Source: Bacillus marasmi
GTDB taxonomy: Bacteria > Bacillota > Bacilli > Bacillales > Cytobacillaceae
Length of the DNA stretch: 64,000 nt
Assembly: GCF_902168435.1 (NCBI RefSeq)
Contig: NZ_LR656165.1
Coordinates: 310,001 to 374,000, forward strand
Direction of reading: 5' to 3'
Shown here: positions 47,659-56,711 of the stretch, one piece after another
Layout of the letters: every line of letters begins with the position of its first letter
Position numbering within the stretch: position 1 is the first letter of the stretch
Program-made: the position numbers and the translations under genes
Notes under the pieces: generated by a model
Seen by the model: only the letters and a program-made list of their open reading frames with translations
What the model was told of the DNA's origin: nothing
Databases searched by the model: none

Positions 47659-48528
47659 TCTATCAATTTCCAAATAAATCCGCCCACATTGCCGCGCAAT
47701 CTCTGAAGCTAACAGCTGCTGCAATTTAATTGAGATGCTACCAGGCGCACCTGTTCCAATCTTCCGCCCAGCGATCTCGATGATTGGGGTTACCTCAGCT
47801 GTAGTGCTTGTCATAAAGACCTCATCCGCATTCAGTAGCTCCTCGACCGTAAAGCTTTTCTCTTCAAAGGCAATTGAATGGACTCCACACAATGCCAGCA
47901 TCTGCTGACGCGTAATTCCGTTCAAAATATACTTATCTGCCTGATGAGTATAGACAACGCCATCTTTCACAATTGAAATATTCGAGGAGCTACCCTCGGT
48001 TACCGTTTCACCCCGATGCAGAATCGCTTCAAAGCAGCCCAATTCAGCTGCCTCCTGTTTTGCTAAAATATTTCCTAATAAATTCAAACTCTTAATATCA
48101 CACTTAAGCCAGCGCTCATCCTCGACTAATGCTGCCTTAACACCGTTCGTGATATTGTGAAGGGGGCGCGGTAATTCCTTCGTATAGGCGATAAAGGAAG
48201 CCACCGTATCTGTTGTTGGGAATGCGTGATTTCGAACCGCTACACCCCTGGAACTTTGCAAATAAACAATTCCAGTCGTAAGAGCATTCTTTTCGATCAA
48301 AGTCTGGAGCATCGTTTGAATATCGGTATTCGAAAACGGCAAGGTAAGCTTGATTTTTCCCGCACATTCAACTAAGCGTTCTAAATGCTCGCTTGCTGCA
48401 AACATTTTGCCATTGTAAACACGAATCACTTCATAAATGCCATCTCCAAATTGATAGCCTCTATCCTCGATATCAACCTTTGCTTCGTTCCGTTCCACAA
48501 ATTGACCGTTCACCATCACAATATTCAT
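47656..48528 (-). CDS. dat: D-alanine aminotransferase Dat
   Basis: A 290-residue fold-type IV PLP enzyme that interconverts D-amino acids and keto acids, notably D-alanine and D-glutamate for the wall. The PLP lysine is in CDIKSLNLLGN (Lys146); DRGYQFGDGIYEV, EGSSSN and TSTTAEVTPI fit the D-amino acid branch. AAGGAG lies about 10 bases before the ATG. Its TAA stop lies inside the end of repeat array C. Six bases after pepV, in one operon. Confidence 0.95.
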   Translation of the reverse strand: MNIVMVNGQFVERNEAKVDIEDRGYQFGDGIYEVIRVYNGKMFAASEHLERLVECAGKIKLTLPFSNTDIQTMLQTLIEKNALTTGIVYLQSSRGVAVRNHAFPTTDTVASFIAYTKELPRPLHNITNGVKAALVEDERWLKCDIKSLNLLGNILAKQEAAELGCFEAILHRGETVTEGSSSNISIVKDGVVYTHQADKYILNGITRQQMLALCGVHSIAFEEKSFTVEELLNADEVFMTSTTAEVTPIIEIAGRKIGTGAPGSISIKLQQLLASEIARQCGRIYLEIDR

Positions 48529-48534
48529 GCTGAC

Positions 48535-49968
48535 TCACTCCTTCTGATCAGTTACACATGCAAGTTCATAAATCGCTTGGGCATAAATAGCGGTTGCCTT
48601 TAATAAATCATCAATTACGATATATTCATCACGCTGATGAGCGATATCTTCCCTTCCCGGAAACAGCGGTCCAAACGCAACACCAGATTTTAATGAGCGC
48701 GCATATGTGCCGCCACCAATTGCAAGAAGCTCAGCCTCTTGACCTGTTTGTTCCTCATACACCTTCTGAAGCGTTCTAATTAGGGGGTCGCTCGCTTCAA
48801 CATAATGTGGGTTTGAATTAGTAAAATTGTCGATGACAAAGCCTTTATTCTGCAAAAATAATTCCAATTTTTCCTTCGTATCCTCAATTTTTTGCGTAAC
48901 TGGATAACGTAGATTTAAACCTAGCACTCCCCCACTTTCTTTTGTATAGTGGAGCTTACCAACATTGATGGTCAACTCACCTGAGACATCATCGCGGAAT
49001 TGTACCCCTAATGCCCTGCCGCGTGAATCATTCCCAAAATAGCTTGTCACAAATTGAAAATACTGTTGAGCTTGAGCGTTTAGTTTTAACTTAACGAGAA
49101 ATTTCGCTAAAAATATGCCGGCATTTTTCCCTTTGTTAGGTTCCATTCCATGTGCTGAAACCCCTTCCAGCTCTAAGACAAGCCTGCCACCATCAACGTA
49201 TTGTCTTCCTGATAAGTCATTATCTCTAATATAGTTATTAAAACACTGAATAATATCTGTTTGATCTTTTAATGCATCGAGCTCTGCTTTGGCAAAATCG
49301 GGCACCATATTGTATCTTTTTCCTGACTGGAATGTGAGGACTTCTACTTGAAAGTCATTATTTTGTTCGGCAAGAGGTGACTGCACTAAATCAAAATCGG
49401 CAATTCCTTTTTCAGCATGGATAATCGGAAAATCAGCATCTGGTGCAAATCCCATTGTTGGCATTTCTTCATGCTTAAAATAATGCTCAACACAGCGCCA
49501 GTTACTTTCTTCATCCGTTCCAATAATCATCCTAACACGACGATTCATCGGCACCCCTAATTCCTTCACGATTTTCATAGCGTAATAGGCAGCGATGGTC
49601 GGTCCTTTATCGTCTATCGCACCACGGGCAAATATTTTCCCATCGCGAATCTCAGCCCCATACGGGTCACTACTCCAGCCATCTCCTTCAGGAACCACAT
49701 CGACATGACAAAGAATTCCGACAAGTTCGCTTCCTTCACCAAATTCAATATGACCAGCTAAATTCCCAACATTTTTTATCGTAAAACCGTCTGCTTCACC
49801 CTTTTGAAGCATAAATTCGAGTGCTTCTTTAACACCTTTACCTAATGGAGCATCAGCTGATGCATCGTCTTCGTCTAACACGCTTTTTATATGTAGAAAT
49901 TTTTGAGTATCTTCAATAACCATATGTTTTCTTGATTCTACTTGTTTACTCCAGTCAATATGCTGCAA
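48535..49968 (-). CDS. pepV: Dipeptidase PepV (M20 family)
   Basis: A 477-residue dizinc dipeptidase. Metal and catalytic residues: GILCHVDVVPEGDGW (His88, Asp90), GAIDDKGPT (Asp120), GTDEESNWRC (Glu153 and Glu154). FAPDADFPIIHAEKG and the lid region match PepV. The start is TTG at 49966-49968, with AGGAGG 9 bases upstream. It recycles dipeptides in the cytoplasm; the partner gene dat downstream hints at handling of D-Ala peptides. Named ytjP in B. subtilis. Confidence 0.95.
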   Translation of the reverse strand: MQHIDWSKQVESRKHMVIEDTQKFLHIKSVLDEDDASADAPLGKGVKEALEFMLQKGEADGFTIKNVGNLAGHIEFGEGSELVGILCHVDVVPEGDGWSSDPYGAEIRDGKIFARGAIDDKGPTIAAYYAMKIVKELGVPMNRRVRMIIGTDEESNWRCVEHYFKHEEMPTMGFAPDADFPIIHAEKGIADFDLVQSPLAEQNNDFQVEVLTFQSGKRYNMVPDFAKAELDALKDQTDIIQCFNNYIRDNDLSGRQYVDGGRLVLELEGVSAHGMEPNKGKNAGIFLAKFLVKLKLNAQAQQYFQFVTSYFGNDSRGRALGVQFRDDVSGELTINVGKLHYTKESGGVLGLNLRYPVTQKIEDTKEKLELFLQNKGFVIDNFTNSNPHYVEASDPLIRTLQKVYEEQTGQEAELLAIGGGTYARSLKSGVAFGPLFPGREDIAHQRDEYIVIDDLLKATAIYAQAIYELACVTDQKE

Positions 49969-50157
49969 AAGTTGATTCCTCCTTCATTTTATACATCCAC
50001 TATACATCATTATACACAGATTCCTTTCATAAAAACGTTTCGTTTGCTAATCTCTCACAAATCCTTTATGCTATTAATAATAATTAATAAAAAATTTAAA
50101 ATTTTCTGTCTTTGGCATATTTACTCCATTTCCTACCATATTGTATAGTAATAATAA

Positions 50158-50312
50158 AGCGTAAGCGCCTCGTTCAGCTCACGACAGGACTGGAGCTATC
50201 CTGACTGAGATAAAGGAAACACGATGAGCACGTGAGTGACGAATCGATGTTGACTTATCGTAGGGAAGGATGGTGAAGGCCACTAGGCGCTAGGCGCTGA
50301 AGCTAGACTCTG
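50158..50312 (+). repeat. Dispersed AAAGCGTAAGCGCC...GGCGCTGAAGCTAGAC element
   Basis: It starts AAAGCGTAAGCGCCTCGTTC and ends TAGGCGCTGAAGCTAGACTC, with an inner palindromic part (CACGATGAGCACGTGAGTG). It has the same ends as the elements at 304 and 22109 but a different middle, so is a second subtype. The surrounding gap 49969-50157 is AT-rich without other signals. Confidence 0.78.
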
Positions 50313-50423
50313 CTCTATTTCAAAAAACTGTTCTATTTAGCCCATGAATAAGAAAGGAGAATTTGTCCGAATAAACACAAAAGATTAATATTTTGTTAAA
50401 ATCATGTTGATTAAGTAGAAATT

Positions 50424-50452
50424 TTGAAAAAACAGGGGTACAATTATATTAG
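50424..50452 (+). promoter_or_regulatory. Possible SigA promoter for ytzE
   Basis: TTGAAA (50424-50429) and TATTAG (50447-50452), 17 bases apart. It would give a leader of about 138 bases before the ytzE TTG. The leader is an open frame but has no binding site for an earlier start. Confidence 0.45.
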
Positions 50453-50597
50453 AATCATCGACATCGTAGATATGCCAATAAGGAAAGTAAAGGAGTTGTC
50501 TGCAGAGGGAAAACTACATATGTTGAAGTCATACTTCATGAGCCAGTCGGATGCAGGTATTTGCCACGGGTTTGAAAAAAGGATAGGGAGTGGTTTT

Positions 50598-50819
50598 TTG
50601 AAACCTTCGACTAACCGGATGCTAAACCGTATCAAATCCATCTATATGTTTATTAAGAAAAATGGGACCGTATCGACACAGGATCTAGTTGAGGAATTTG
50701 GAATTACGCCTCGCACGATTCAAAGAGATTTAAATGTTTTGGCTTACAATGACCTAGTAGAAAGTCCCAGCCGCGGCAGATGGACAACAACTCATAAAAA
50801 GGTAAAGATATCTTCATAA
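50598..50819 (+). CDS. ytzE: DeoR-type HTH regulator YtzE
   Basis: A 73-residue DNA-binding protein made almost only of one DeoR-type helix-turn-helix (GTVSTQDLVEEFGITPRTIQRDLNVL, given here in parts: helix 2 at QDLVEEFG, recognition helix at TPRTIQRDLN). The TTG at 50598-50600 has AGGGAG about 7 bases upstream and reproduces the N-terminus of B. subtilis YtzE (KPSTNRML). The longer frame from 50424 begins inside the promoter and is rejected. Targets are unknown. Confidence 0.87.
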   Translation: MKPSTNRMLNRIKSIYMFIKKNGTVSTQDLVEEFGITPRTIQRDLNVLAYNDLVESPSRGRWTTTHKKVKISS

Positions 50820-50885
50820 TTAATTGCGGAAACACCGCGATGCGTTGACAAACTATTAACTAAAAAGACAAATAATTTACAAAAA

Positions 50886-50918
50886 ATAGAAATCGTCCAT
50901 TTGGGCGATTTCTTTTAT
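50886..50918. terminator. Bidirectional terminator between ytzE and the RsuA-type gene
   Basis: Stem AGAAATCG / CGATTTCT with inner CC/GG pair, T run on the plus side and A run on the minus side. It overlaps the stop codon of the pseudouridine synthase. Confidence 0.8.
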
Positions 50919-51634
50919 TCTGGTTTAAAGGTTATGAGTTGTTCAATTTCGTCCTCGGTCAATTCGCGATATTCTCCCAGTTCGAGCTCTTCATCAAGCT
51001 TTAAAGGCCCCATCGTCATTCTTTTTAAATAAACAACACGCTTTCCAACTGCCTGAAACATCCGCTTCACCTGATGAAATTTCCCTTCAGTAATCGTCAA
51101 TTCAATTTCAGATCGAATGCCGCTTTTCAGAATGCTTAATTCCCCAGGCTTTGTAAAATAGCCATCATCCAGCGTGACACCTTTTTTAAAGGCTTCTACA
51201 TCTTCCTCTGTTACAACACCGTCAATCACCGCATAATACATTTTCGGAACATGTTTTTTCGGTGAAAGCAGCTGGTGTGCCAATTGCCCATCATTCGTTA
51301 ACAACAGCAATCCTTCCGTATCCTTGTCCAGACGTCCAACCGGAAACGGCTCATAAACCGCATCATTCATTTCCAATAAATCAATTACCGTTTCGTCTCG
51401 GGTATCTTCTGTCGCTGAAATCACCCCAGGTGGCTTGTTCATCATTAAATAAATGTATTGGCGATATTCGATCACTTCTCCATTCAGCGTCACTATATCA
51501 TTGTCAGTGTCGACATGCTGCTTGGCATCTTTAATGACGCCATCGTTGATTTTAACAGCACCAGATTTCAGTAATTGCTTGACTTCTTTTCGACTTCCAA
51601 AACCTAGGTTAGCTAACATTTTATCAATTCTCAT
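50915..51634 (-). CDS. 16S rRNA pseudouridine synthase (RsuA family)
   Basis: A 239-residue enzyme of the RsuA/RluB/E/F family, expected to make pseudouridine 516 in 16S rRNA. An N-terminal S4 domain (MRIDKMLANLGFGSRKEVKQ) binds RNA, and the catalytic motif is VGRLDKDTEGLLLLTND (Asp103). MMNKPPG and PKMYYAVIDG are also typical. GGAGG lies before the ATG. Corresponds to ytzG in B. subtilis. Convergent with ytzE and sharing its terminator. Confidence 0.93.
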   Translation of the reverse strand: MRIDKMLANLGFGSRKEVKQLLKSGAVKINDGVIKDAKQHVDTDNDIVTLNGEVIEYRQYIYLMMNKPPGVISATEDTRDETVIDLLEMNDAVYEPFPVGRLDKDTEGLLLLTNDGQLAHQLLSPKKHVPKMYYAVIDGVVTEEDVEAFKKGVTLDDGYFTKPGELSILKSGIRSEIELTITEGKFHQVKRMFQAVGKRVVYLKRMTMGPLKLDEELELGEYRELTEDEIEQLITFKPE

Positions 51635-51744
51635 CTTATCCCTCCTTACATTCTAAAAATTACTTAGGCAATCGCCTATACCAAACCATTCATACCACAT
51701 AGACTGTTATCATGTTTACCCAATAAATACATGGAGATGATTAT

Positions 51745-51993
51745 ATGATGGATTACAGACAACAACAATTCCCGTTCCCTGGTGGCTTTCCTGGTGGTGG
51801 CCCCGGAAACGTTGACCGTCGCCTTGACAGACTGGACCGCCGTGTTGACCAGCTTGAAAGACAATTGAATCAATTAGATCGTCGTCTTGACAGAATTGAG
51901 CGCCGATTAGGAATTAGAGAAGATCAACAACAACCACAACAAGTACCAGTGCAATATCCACCACAGCTTCCACACCACGGCTATTATTATTAA
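51745..51993 (+). CDS. Small protein with RLDRLDRR heptad repeats
   Basis: An 82-residue protein. After a Gln/Phe/Pro/Gly-rich start (FPFPGGFPGGGPGN), residues 23-56 form a regular heptad pattern, DRRLDRLDRRVDQLERQLNQ and DRRLDRIERRLG, with Leu, Val or Ile at a and d positions: a short parallel coiled coil. The tail is rich in Gln, Pro, Tyr and His and ends YYY. GGAG lies 8 bases before the ATG. The composition resembles spore-coat or surface-associated small proteins, but there is no direct evidence. A strong terminator follows, which supports expression. Confidence 0.8.
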   Translation: MMDYRQQQFPFPGGFPGGGPGNVDRRLDRLDRRVDQLERQLNQLDRRLDRIERRLGIREDQQQPQQVPVQYPPQLPHHGYYY

Positions 51994-52009
51994 GGCTTAC
52001 ACTTAGACA

Positions 52010-52066
52010 GCATGCCCCATTTAATCCATCAACCAACGGATTAAATGGGGCATTATTATTTTGGGG
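52010..52066 (+). terminator. Strong terminator after the heptad-repeat gene
   Basis: Sixteen-base perfect stem ATGCCCCATTTAATCC / GGATTAAATGGGGCAT, then TATTATTTT. Confidence 0.92.
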
Positions 52067-52124
52067 CGAAAATTAATCTTTATTTATATAAGACCGTGTT
52101 AATGGACAGTGCTAATTTTTACCG

Positions 52125-52262
52125 CGTTGATCTTCACTGCAGGCACGTAGACTCCTATGGGAGTAGCTGGCATGGGAGACCCCACAGGCGCAAAGCGCCG
52201 AGGAGGCTCCCAGTTAGCCCCATGAACCGCACGTGCCTGAAGTGGAAATCATTCTTATTTTA
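52125..52262. repeat. Palindromic GGCACGTG...GAAGTGGAAATCA element
   Basis: Outer arms CTTCACTGCAGGCACGT (about 52135) and ACGTGCCTGAAGTGGAAATC (about 52233) enclose nested arms CTGGCATGGGAGAC, GGCGCAAAGCGCC and GAGGCTCCCAG. This CGCAAAGCGCCGAGGAGGCTC core is a hallmark of a repeat family seen between genes in many Bacillus genomes. Non-coding; it abuts the end of ytgP. Confidence 0.82.
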
Positions 52263-52269
52263 AAAAATC

Positions 52270-53886
52270 TTAAAAAGGTAATCTTAGCTTTCTTTTCACA
52301 GAATGAGCTCTTTGACCAAACAATAAGTAGACAAGCTTAGACCGATAAGCTAAATAAATATAAATCCCCGCACCCACCAATGCTGTTAGTCCAATAATCA
52401 CTAACGATTGGAACTTGGAGTCCGGTGATAAAAATAATAAAGATAGTTTAAATGTAAGGAATGCGCCTACTAGCATCGCAAGCGTGAACGCAACAATCAA
52501 CAATGATCTGCGTACAACAAAACGAAATGGATAGCGAGCAAACTTTTTAATCACAAACAAATTAATCAAGATTGCCGCACTATAGCCTAATGCAGTTGCC
52601 ATGACTGCTCCGTTTGTTTCAAACAGCTTAATTAACGGGATATTTAAGCTTAATTTTACCAAAAGGCCGACCAAAAGGCTCAAGATCGTAAAGCGCTGTT
52701 CATTAATCCCCTGTAGTATCGCTGCTGTAACTGAATATAACGCAAACAGTATCGCTACTGGTGCATAAGCGCGAAGAACTTCTGTTCCTAATTCCTTGTG
52801 CTCATAAAAGACGGTATAAACAGGTTCGGCTAACAGCGACAAACCGACAACTGCCGGCAGCGTTAAAAATAGCATCACCTGGAAGGTTTGATTTAACTGA
52901 CGGAATAATTCCTTGCGATTCTTTTCCACGAACGCCTTCGTTACACTTGGAACAAGCGTTAATGAGAATGCTGTCGCTAAGGAAACTGGTATGATCACCA
53001 ATTTATGCGATTCGAAGTTCAAGACGCTTAGGGCAAACTCTGTTTCTTTCGCTAGTCCAATTGCAACCATTGCTTTGTTAAACGTTAATTGGTCAATTAA
53101 TTGAAACAACGGATTAGCAATCCCAACAAATACAAATGGTGCAGCGTAGATGAGTACCTCTTTATAAATTTGCGGCAGTGAAATTTGAACTGTTCCTTTA
53201 TCTTGTAGTAGCAATTCATCCAAAAATGGCTTTCTTTTAAACCAATACCAAAATAAAACGAATAAACTACCGATGGCGCCAATAAATGCTGCGAATGTCG
53301 CAACACTGACAGCAGTTACAAGACTGCCATCCATAATATGTATTACAACAAAAGCCCCCGCTAATACAAAGGCAATCCGCACGATTTGCTCAACAACTGT
53401 CGAAACGGCCGATGGCCCCATTGATTGATGTCCTTGGAAAAAACCACGAATCAAGCTCATAAACGGAACGACAATTAACGCAAAGCTAACCGCCCGAATA
53501 ACTGTAATGACATCCTTTGTACTCGATACTTGATCCTTATCCTCAATGACCATATCAGCCAGCATCGGGGCTGAAAAATATAACACTAAAAAAGCCACAA
53601 TTCCAGTCGTTAACATGACCACTAAACCAGATTTAAATAGTTTACGCCCAACGGCATATTCCTCAAGTGCATTGTATTTCGCGATAAATTTAGAAACCGC
53701 AAGCGGAACCCCTGCAGTTGCAATGCTGATGAAAATGGTATATGGTACGTAGGAATATTGGTACAGGATTGCGCCCTGATAACCAACAATCGCATAAAAC
53801 GGGATAACATAAAATAAGCCTAACACCTTTGATATTATCGTACCTAATGTGAGAATAAACGTTCCTCTTAAAAGCTTTGACGACAT
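52270..53886 (-). CDS. murJ: Lipid II flippase YtgP/MurJ (MOP superfamily)
   Basis: A 538-residue integral membrane protein with about 14 predicted helices, of the SpoVB/MurJ polysaccharide exporter family. The start GTFILTLGTIISKVLGLFYV and basic loops such as RLSKFI-like AVSKFIAKYN fit. B. subtilis YtgP flips lipid II across the membrane, in parallel with Amj. GAGGG lies 5-7 bases before the ATG. SpoVB paralogues are similar, but synteny with ytfP and leuS supports YtgP. Confidence 0.9.
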   Translation of the reverse strand: MSSKLLRGTFILTLGTIISKVLGLFYVIPFYAIVGYQGAILYQYSYVPYTIFISIATAGVPLAVSKFIAKYNALEEYAVGRKLFKSGLVVMLTTGIVAFLVLYFSAPMLADMVIEDKDQVSSTKDVITVIRAVSFALIVVPFMSLIRGFFQGHQSMGPSAVSTVVEQIVRIAFVLAGAFVVIHIMDGSLVTAVSVATFAAFIGAIGSLFVLFWYWFKRKPFLDELLLQDKGTVQISLPQIYKEVLIYAAPFVFVGIANPLFQLIDQLTFNKAMVAIGLAKETEFALSVLNFESHKLVIIPVSLATAFSLTLVPSVTKAFVEKNRKELFRQLNQTFQVMLFLTLPAVVGLSLLAEPVYTVFYEHKELGTEVLRAYAPVAILFALYSVTAAILQGINEQRFTILSLLVGLLVKLSLNIPLIKLFETNGAVMATALGYSAAILINLFVIKKFARYPFRFVVRRSLLIVAFTLAMLVGAFLTFKLSLLFLSPDSKFQSLVIIGLTALVGAGIYIYLAYRSKLVYLLFGQRAHSVKRKLRLPF

Positions 53887-53910
53887 ATAATCCCTCTTTA
53901 CACCGAGAAG

Positions 53911-53966
53911 CTGTAGCGCCAGAATCCAGTTAGGACAATGGTTGCAGGTGCGCCTGAGCTAGACAG
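53911..53966 (+). repeat. Remnant of the GCTAGACA dispersed element
   Basis: TGTAGCGCCAGAATCC and GGTGCGCCTGAGCTAGACAG resemble the two ends of the element at 50158-50312 with most of the middle deleted. Confidence 0.5.
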
Positions 53967-54100
53967 TAATCAATTTTACTATTATTCTTGACAGAAAAAA
54001 TCACTCTAATTTTGTATTTTATCATAAGTTGTCGAAGACTACGGTGTTTTTTAGTATTTTTTCATATATAAAAAGATTAATTTATGGTTGGTGAAAACAA

Positions 54101-55384
54101 ATGCTATTTGATGTAATTGTAATTGGTGGAGGCCCTTCCGGATTGATGGCGGGAATCGCCGCAGCTGAACAAGGCCGGCAAGTGCTCCTTGTCGATAAAG
54201 GCGATAAGCTTGGTCGCAAGCTGGCCATTTCCGGAGGAGGACGCTGCAATGTCACGAACAGACTTCCCGTTGCAGAAATAATTAAGCACATTCCAGGCAA
54301 TGGTCGATTTTTACATAGTGCCCTTTCTATTTTTAGCAATGAGGATATCATTTCATTTTTTGAAAAGCTTGGAGTTGAGCTAAAGGAAGAAGATCACGGC
54401 CGCATGTTCCCGGTTAACGATTCCGCCCAGTCCGTTGTCGATGCCCTGATTCGTCGCCTAGATGAACTCGGAGTCAAACGGTGGACGAATTGCCCGGTTA
54501 AGACTGTTGAGTATGATGACGGTGGCGTCGCATCAGTGGTATTGCATAATGGTGAAGTCGTTGAGGCTCGGGCAGTGGTCATTGCTGTTGGTGGAAAATC
54601 AGTCCCACATACCGGCTCGACTGGCGATGGCTACGCCTGGGCAAAGAAAGCTGGTCACACGATTACCGAACTTTATCCAACTGAGGTTCCCTTAACCTCA
54701 GCTGAACCTTTTATTAAAAGTAAGACATTGCAGGGCTTGTCATTGCGAGAGATTGCTTTAAGTGTATTGAATGCGAAAGGAAAACCGCTGATTACACACA
54801 AAATGGATATGATTTTCACTCATTTCGGGGTTAGCGGCCCCGCCGTCCTCCGCTGCAGTCAATACGTTGTTAAAGAAATGAAAAAAACTGGTCTTGGTGA
54901 AGTGGTGATGAGCCTTGACGCTGTGCCGGATCGTAATGAAGAAATGTTGTTTCAAGATGTGATGAAAATAGTGAAATCAGAGCCGAAAAAAGCATTAAAA
55001 AATAGCTTAAAGGGCATTTTACCAGAACGTTATTTAATGTTTTTACTAGAGCAAAATGAGCTTGATCCGCTTGGTGTGGGTGCGACAATTCCGCATGATA
55101 AGATTCGTAGCTTCGTCGCAAGCTGCAAACATTTTCAATTTCGCGTGAACGGAACCCTTCCGCTCGAAAAAGCATTCGTTACCGGCGGTGGCGTGTCAGT
55201 TAAAGAAATCGAGCCACAAACGATGGCTTCACGTAAAATGAACGGTCTCTATTTTTGCGGTGAAATCCTCGACATTCATGGCTATACCGGCGGCTACAAT
55301 ATAACCTCCGCGCTAGTAACTGGCCGACTAGCAGGTTTGAACGCTGGGAAATTTGCCGCTTCTTCTGGATGGCAGGCAGAGTAA
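54101..55384 (+). CDS. ytfP: NAD(P)/FAD-dependent oxidoreductase YtfP (BaiN/HI0933 family)
   Basis: A 427-residue flavoprotein. The FAD-binding Rossmann motif is at the start ([20 protein letters not shown]), followed by the family signature [16 protein letters not shown] (about 46-61). C-terminal motifs are [11 protein letters not shown] and [15 protein letters not shown]. The family's natural reaction is poorly known; some members reduce bile-acid-like or other unsaturated compounds. GGTG lies 8 bases before the ATG. Divergent from ytgP, followed by repeat array D without a clear classical terminator. Confidence 0.9.
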   Translation: MLFDVIVIGGGPSGLMAGIAAAEQGRQVLLVDKGDKLGRKLAISGGGRCNVTNRLPVAEIIKHIPGNGRFLHSALSIFSNEDIISFFEKLGVELKEEDHGRMFPVNDSAQSVVDALIRRLDELGVKRWTNCPVKTVEYDDGGVASVVLHNGEVVEARAVVIAVGGKSVPHTGSTGDGYAWAKKAGHTITELYPTEVPLTSAEPFIKSKTLQGLSLREIALSVLNAKGKPLITHKMDMIFTHFGVSGPAVLRCSQYVVKEMKKTGLGEVVMSLDAVPDRNEEMLFQDVMKIVKSEPKKALKNSLKGILPERYLMFLLEQNELDPLGVGATIPHDKIRSFVASCKHFQFRVNGTLPLEKAFVTGGGVSVKEIEPQTMASRKMNGLYFCGEILDIHGYTGGYNITSALVTGRLAGLNAGKFAASSGWQAE

Positions 55385-55419
55385 ACACTGGATTACTTTC
55401 CGCTTTCTTGTGGTAATAA

Positions 55420-56276
55420 GTGACCTATTTTTGGATAAAAAGCTATTTGAGGGTACTTAGGCGTTGGTTATTTGCCCTATTTTTGGTAGGAAATCAATTT
55501 GAGGGTACTTAGCCCTTCTATGCACCCTCTTTTTTGTTGACCAACAATTTGAGGGTACTTAGGCGTTCTATGTACCCTAATTTTGGTTGACCAACAATTT
55601 GAGGGCACTTAGGCATGGTCTATGTACCCTATTTTTGGTTGACCAACAATTTGAGGGCACTTTGCCGTTCTATGTACCCTATTTTTGGTTGGGCGATCAA
55701 TTTGAGGGCACTTAGGCGTGGTCTATGTACCCTATTTTTGGTTGACCAACAATTTGAGGGTACTTAGCCGTTCTATGTACCCTAATTTTGGTTGGGCGAT
55801 CAATTTGAGGGCACTTAGGCGTGGTCTATGTACCCTATTTTTGGTTAATCAACAATTTGAGGGTACTTAGGTGTTCTATGTACCCTATTTTTGGTTGACC
55901 AACAATTTGAGGGCACTTAGACGTGGTCTATGTACCCTATTTTTGGTTGACCAACAATTTGAGGGCACTTAGGCGTGGTCTATGTACCCTATTTTTGGTT
56001 AACCAGCAATTTGAGGGTACATAGCCGTTCTATGTACCCTATTTTTGGTTGACCAGCAATTTGAGGGTACTTTGCCGTTCTATGTACCCTATTTTTGGTT
56101 GACCAGCAATTTGAGGGTACTTAGGCATGTTCTATGTACCCTATTTTTGGTTGACCAACAATTTGAGGGCACTTAGGCGTGGTCTATGTACCCTATTTTT
56201 GGTTAATCAACAATTTGAGGGTACTTAGCCGTTCTATGTACCCTATTTTTGTTCGGCAATCAATTTGAGGGCACTA
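55420..56276. repeat. Tandem array D: 17 units of the GTRCCCT...AGGGYACTTA family (50-53 bp)
   Basis: Unit starts at 55420, 55471, 55522, 55572, 55624, 55674, 55727 and on to 56238. The consensus is TATGTACCCTATTTTTGG, TTGACCAACAATTTGAGGG, then YACTTAGGCGTGGTC or YACTTAGCCGTTC; the two junction forms differ by two or three bases and account for the 50/52-53 steps. The first three units are the most diverged. It lies between convergent ytfP and the Cse60-like gene. Spacers are shared rather than unique, so it is not a CRISPR array. Confidence 0.97.
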
Positions 56277-56316
56277 AAAACTAACTAAAAAAAGGTATAT
56301 ATGCCTTTCAATGGAA

Positions 56317-56499
56317 CTATGCCCGATAAATTACCATTGCTGAGAAGCAATAAATTTGTTCGTCCTCATCCTCTTGGTAGGCTGCGACATTGTACTTGAT
56401 GTCGACCAGCTTTTTTTCGTCGAGATCCTCGAGAAACTTATTCATATCATCCTCTAAATCCTTTTCGTGCTCGTAATCGAATACCTTAACTTGTATCAC
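56317..56499 (-). CDS. Cse60-like small sporulation protein (DUF2758)
   Basis: A 60-residue acidic protein: MIQVKVFDYEHEKDLEDDMN and YCFSAMVIYRA match the Cse60 family, first found as a sporulation-expressed protein controlled by SigE in B. subtilis. The start is GTG at 56497-56499, with GGAGGGA 7 bases upstream; the longer frame lacks a site. Function unknown. It stands alone between array D and the 21-bp repeats. Confidence 0.8.
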   Translation of the reverse strand: MIQVKVFDYEHEKDLEDDMNKFLEDLDEKKLVDIKYNVAAYQEDEDEQIYCFSAMVIYRA

Positions 56500-56618
56500 G
56501 ACAGTCTCCCTCCGAGTTTTAGCACTATTATTGACAATTTTCGGAAAATTTAACATTTCCTTTTGGAAAAATAAAGACTGATTGGTGGTGAATTTATTTT
56601 ATTTGCCAAAAATAGTCA

Positions 56619-56711
56619 TTTATCCGACGTTTGGAGGCATTTATCCGATGTTTCTTGGCATTTATCCGACGAATTCAAAGGTTTATCCGACGTTTATAGG
56701 CATTTATCCGA
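56619..56711. repeat. Five 21-bp tandem repeats containing TTTATCCGA
   Basis: TTTATCCGA starts at 56619, 56640, 56661, 56682 and 56703, an exact 21-base period; the 12-base remainder varies (CGTTTGGAGGCA, TGTTTCTTGGCA, CGAATTCAAAGG). As 21 is a multiple of three, it appears as a seven-residue peptide repeat in one frame, but with no start signals. Downstream, CAAGAGCCGACACG occurs twice (56731 and 56771). The whole gap 56500-56821 has no gene. Confidence 0.88.

Noticed and set aside
50424-50597. 58-residue extension of YtzE
   Set aside because: The start overlaps the predicted -35 box; the TTG at 50598 matches the known YtzE N-terminus.
55420-56276. CRISPR-like array (regular repeats of about 28 bp with about 23 bp spacers)
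   Set aside because: The would-be spacers are nearly identical from unit to unit and no cas genes are in the window. It is a simple tandem array.
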